From positions 1 to 22,041 of the forward strand of contig JAPDRN010000247.1 of assembly GCA_030247855.1 (NCBI GenBank): a DNA stretch of 22,041 nt. Reading direction: 5' to 3'. This document shows, one piece after another, positions 19,223-22,041 of the stretch. Within the stretch, counting starts at the first letter, position 1, and every line of letters starts with the position of its first letter. The DNA comes from Knufia peltigerae (taxonomy: Eukaryota; Ascomycota; Eurotiomycetes; Chaetothyriales; Trichomeriaceae). The position numbers and the translations under genes were made by a program. A model generated the notes under the pieces. That model was not told the origin of the DNA and searched no databases. It saw only the letters and a program-made list of their open reading frames with translations.

Positions 19223-21169
19223 ATGGATCCTCGACCTTTGAAACGTGTCAAAGTTGACAGTAGTGATAACACGACTACATCCTCCGAGTCCGTGGCTGGT
19301 GAGACTGCAGATGCAGCCTCTGTAAGAGCAAGACGAGCGCACTTTCTGAGTTCCATCTCTCGACCCATCTCTCCTCCAGGTACATCTCGGTCCGAGACCA
19401 GCACACCTCAGCCCGAAATCAGCACAGATCTAGCACCACACCAAGTCTCTCAGACAATGGGGAACCGAATCCGTCCACTTCATGTAACCAAGACTGAGGC
19501 CCATGACACAGGACTTTCGACAGGCGAGACGAACCTTCCCGCTACTGCGAGTCCAAAGCAAAATGGCCAGGATCGGCAGCATGCCACATATATCCCTTCA
19601 CCTTTCAGACTAACCTCAATTCGAGACCTGCCTGCTTCGGAAAACAACGACACCATCTCCCTTCAAGACATACTCGGCAACCCTCTCATAAAGGAAGCAT
19701 GGATCTTCAATTATTGTTTCGACGTCGATTGGCTCATGACCTTTTTCGACCCCGACATTCGGCCACAGGTCAAGGTCAAGATCGTCCACGGCTCATGGAA
19801 GAGAGATTCGGAGAACAGGATCGCCATTGACGAAGCGTGCAAGAGATGGCCAAACGTTGACGCATTGACGGCATACCTGCCGGACCAATTTGGGACGCAC
19901 CACAGCAAGATGTTTGTGCTTTTCACCCACGATGACACGGCACAGGTGATTATCCACACCGCCAACATGCTCCGTAAGGACTGGACGAACATGACACAAG
20001 CGGTGTGGCAGACTCCTTCATTGCCAAAGCTCTTCGTGAAAACCCCCAGCTCTACTGTGGGCAACGTCGGCTCCGGATCACGATTCAAGTACGATCTTGT
20101 GCAATACCTGAACGCCTATGGGAACAAGACAAAGTCACTCCGAGAGCAACTCGTGGACTACGACTTTGGGGCCGTCCGAGGTGCCCTGATCGCGTCTGTC
20201 CCGTCTCGCATGAAGGACTTTAGTCTTGCCTCTGGTGTCAAGGAGCTGTGGACCCAGAAACTCTATGGATACCCTAGTCTTTTCCGCGCTTTGAAGACGA
20301 TCAAGTCACAAGACGAGGTTGAGAAGGAAGACGTAACTCCTTCGCCAGCACATGTCGTATGTCAGATCTCATCCATCGCCACCTTACCAGCGACATGGCT
20401 CAATCAATTCTTCCCGACACTCTCCAACCACAAGCCAGCCCAAATGTGGGACCGCATCTCCATCATATTCCCTACACCTTCCGACGTTGCGGCGTCTCTC
20501 GACGGCTACTCATCCGGAGGATCCATCCATACAAAAGCACAGAGTGCGGCACACCTGAAGCAGATCTCGACGCTGAGGAAGTCTCTGTGTCGATGGACTC
20601 GAGGGCCCAACGTGGATGCCAGAGCGGGCAGAGACAAAGCCGCACCACACATCAAGACGTATGTGCGGTTCAAGGAGAAGCCTTCCCCCCAGACACCGAC
20701 CCCTGATATCGAATGGGCACTGTTGACCAGTGCCAACTTGTCGACTCAAGCTTGGGGTACGTTGCGGGAAAAGGATCAAGAGACTGTGGTTCAGAGTTTC
20801 GAGATTGGCGTTCTCGTGTGGCCTGAATTGTTTGAAGAGGGGTTCAATTCCGGGGAGGGAGAGGGAAAAGAGGAGGAGTTGCACAAGAATAATACCATCG
20901 GTTCCGAGAAAGATGGGAAGACCCATGGCAAGAGCAGAACATCGAGAATGGTTCCTGCATTTGGGAGTGACGAACCAAAAAAGTCAAACGTGACAGCTAG
21001 CAGTGGCGTCGGTGATGGTGGTGTTGATGGAAGGACGATCGTCGGGTTAAGGCTACCCTATGATTTACCCCTGACACCGTACGGACAAGGTGACATGCCT
21101 TGGTCGCCGCAGGGCACTTATGATGTTCCGGATGGTCATGGGAGACGATGGCCAAGGGACTTTTATTGA
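19223..21169 (+). CDS. TDP1: Tyrosyl-DNA phosphodiesterase 1
   Basis: A nuclear DNA-repair enzyme of the phospholipase D superfamily that removes stalled topoisomerase I peptides from DNA 3' ends. Predicted 648 residues, one exon. ATG 19223 is in an ideal context (CACCATGG) and is the first ATG in the frame. LKRVKV close to the N-terminus resembles a nuclear localisation signal. A variable Ser/Thr-rich N-terminus of about 125 residues precedes the catalytic region. The first HKN half-site is HHSKMFVLF with H227 and K229, plus N248 in IIHTANML. The second is HIKTYVRF with H476 and K478, plus N505 in LTSANLSTQAWG. All catalytic residues are present, and the C-terminal LRLPYDLPLTPY segment is typical of the family. 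A Glu/Lys/Ser-rich insertion (about 540-600) looks disordered. It is convergent with the isomerase gene, with 190 bp between. Confidence 0.95.
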   Translation: MDPRPLKRVKVDSSDNTTTSSESVAGETADAASVRARRAHFLSSISRPISPPGTSRSETSTPQPEISTDLAPHQVSQTMGNRIRPLHVTKTEAHDTGLSTGETNLPATASPKQNGQDRQHATYIPSPFRLTSIRDLPASENNDTISLQDILGNPLIKEAWIFNYCFDVDWLMTFFDPDIRPQVKVKIVHGSWKRDSENRIAIDEACKRWPNVDALTAYLPDQFGTHHSKMFVLFTHDDTAQVIIHTANMLRKDWTNMTQAVWQTPSLPKLFVKTPSSTVGNVGSGSRFKYDLVQYLNAYGNKTKSLREQLVDYDFGAVRGALIASVPSRMKDFSLASGVKELWTQKLYGYPSLFRALKTIKSQDEVEKEDVTPSPAHVVCQISSIATLPATWLNQFFPTLSNHKPAQMWDRISIIFPTPSDVAASLDGYSSGGSIHTKAQSAAHLKQISTLRKSLCRWTRGPNVDARAGRDKAAPHIKTYVRFKEKPSPQTPTPDIEWALLTSANLSTQAWGTLREKDQETVVQSFEIGVLVWPELFEEGFNSGEGEGKEEELHKNNTIGSEKDGKTHGKSRTSRMVPAFGSDEPKKSNVTASSGVGDGGVDGRTIVGLRLPYDLPLTPYGQGDMPWSPQGTYDVPDGHGRRWPRDFY

Positions 21170-21359
21170 CTAGGTTCAACGAGTTTACACGGCCGTGCTA
21201 TTTCGGGCGCTTTGTATACAAAACCGTCTAAATCATCCTCCAAGTGACAGCAAATCACCAACTAGAGTAGTAGAGTCTATACCAACAGTCTAAATCTACC
21301 TAGGAATGGTCTTTGGTGCATTTCTTTGCTTTCCTTGCACCGACCATTGACCAGAGAAT

Positions 21360-22041
21360 TCATTCAGCATAAGCCCTATAGATTCTCATCTTGTCCGTCG
21401 TCGCCGACATTGTAACAGGGACACCTTGACCGATGAAGAAAATGCCACCCTCCTGGAGCGACATTTCCTTGTCCTCTTCCTTCTGTCCTTGCACCTGAAC
21501 CTTCATGTTACCATTGCCGTTCGTGACGATCATGGTACTAGGTCCGTCGACCGATTACGACCGTCTCCGTCTCTCCGCCTTTCAACTCGGTGACCATCAT
21601 GTTGAATTCGCTCATGGGAGGTTCGAATTCCCGTGGTCCTGCCGTTCTCGCTCTTTTCGGTTCGTGTCCTTTTCAGGGTCGGTTCTCCAGGGTCGTGCTG
21701 GTTGAAGGTCAAAAGATTTCGCAAAAAAGGTCGACAGAAATCCCGGGTCGGCCCTCGGGCAAAACCCGGTGTCGAGGACATTGTTGGATCTCGCCATGCA
21801 CTCGACGATTGTCACCGGACAGGTAAGCGTGGACGCCGTCGGCGGGGATGTAAAGGGCCTCGCCTTCCTCCAACACCAAAGTAATTCATACAGACGAGCG
21901 CGACCAGGTCCTACCGTTGTCGTCCCTTGCCGTGTTGATCCGCCACCCTGGGGAGGGATCAAGTCGAGAATGTACGACTTGGTGGGTGGTCCTCCCCAAA
22001 CTCGTCCCTCGACGACGACGAGAGTCCCTTTATCGCAGAAG
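21360..22041 (-). pseudogene. PMI40: Mannose-6-phosphate isomerase (type I), 3' part, frameshifted
   Basis: The intact enzyme is a cytosolic zinc protein that interconverts fructose-6-phosphate and mannose-6-phosphate for cell-wall mannan and glycoprotein synthesis. Conserved blocks appear in order on the minus strand but in different frames: LVALVCMNYF (about 21907-21878), LEEGEALYIPADGVHAYLSGD (21873-21811, diagnostic), VECMARSNNV with TGFCPRAD (to 21747), LLTFNQHDPGEPTLK (about 21718-21674), PPMSEFNMMVTELKGGE (about 21621-21571) and a 63-codon end through GGIFFIGQGV to TGA 21362-21360. Each change of frame between 21877 and 21552 is one extra base, usually in a short homopolymer. More breaks probably lie between 21910 and 22041. 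The 5' part is outside the window. Whether the gene is truly broken or the sequence is error-rich here cannot be decided from the sequence. Confidence 0.75.

Overview
The window looks like nuclear DNA of a filamentous ascomycete (Pezizomycotina). Introns are short (49-110 nt, one of 237 nt), with GTNNGT donors, mostly CTRAC-type branch points and YAG acceptors. It carries two Zn2Cys6 regulators and a NACHT-ankyrin (fungal NLR-like) gene, promoters are pyrimidine-rich, and intergenic DNA holds TACGGAGTA and TACCTAGG motifs. The species cannot be fixed from the sequence. Gene models below were spliced by hand from conserved protein motifs and splice signals.

Layout, left to right. 1-531: no gene seen. 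532-3729 (-): a decayed NACHT-ankyrin gene with three in-frame stops, each explicable as a CpA to TpA change. 3730-5630: gene-poor DNA with a cluster of TACGGAGTA motifs, then the pyrimidine-rich leader of the next gene. 5631-7238 (+): a membrane-anchored RING-H2 E3 ligase of PA-TM-RING layout. 8015-9252 (-): a TB2/DP1/HVA22 (REEP-like) ER membrane-shaping protein. 10103-11624 (-) and 12081-13846 (+): two Zn2Cys6 transcription factors, head to head. 13939-15923 (-): a seven-exon MFS sugar-porter gene. 16593-18256 (+): a type B carboxylesterase, divergent from the transporter. 19223-21169 (+): tyrosyl-DNA phosphodiesterase Tdp1. 21360-22041 (-): the 3' part of a type I mannose-6-phosphate isomerase gene, broken by a run of single-base insertions and cut by the window edge.

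The most interesting part is 10.1-18.3 kb. Two regulators, a sugar-porter-type transporter and an intracellular esterase lie together like a small inducible utilisation cluster. The 669-bp promoter shared by transporter and esterase holds three inverted repeats of the form CGG-N15-CCG. Each has a GCCGAC core at the same internal position, so they are strong candidate binding sites for a dimeric Zn2Cys6 protein, plausibly one encoded next door. The substrate is unknown. The ubiquitin ligase, REEP-like protein, Tdp1 and phosphomannose isomerase are ordinary housekeeping genes.
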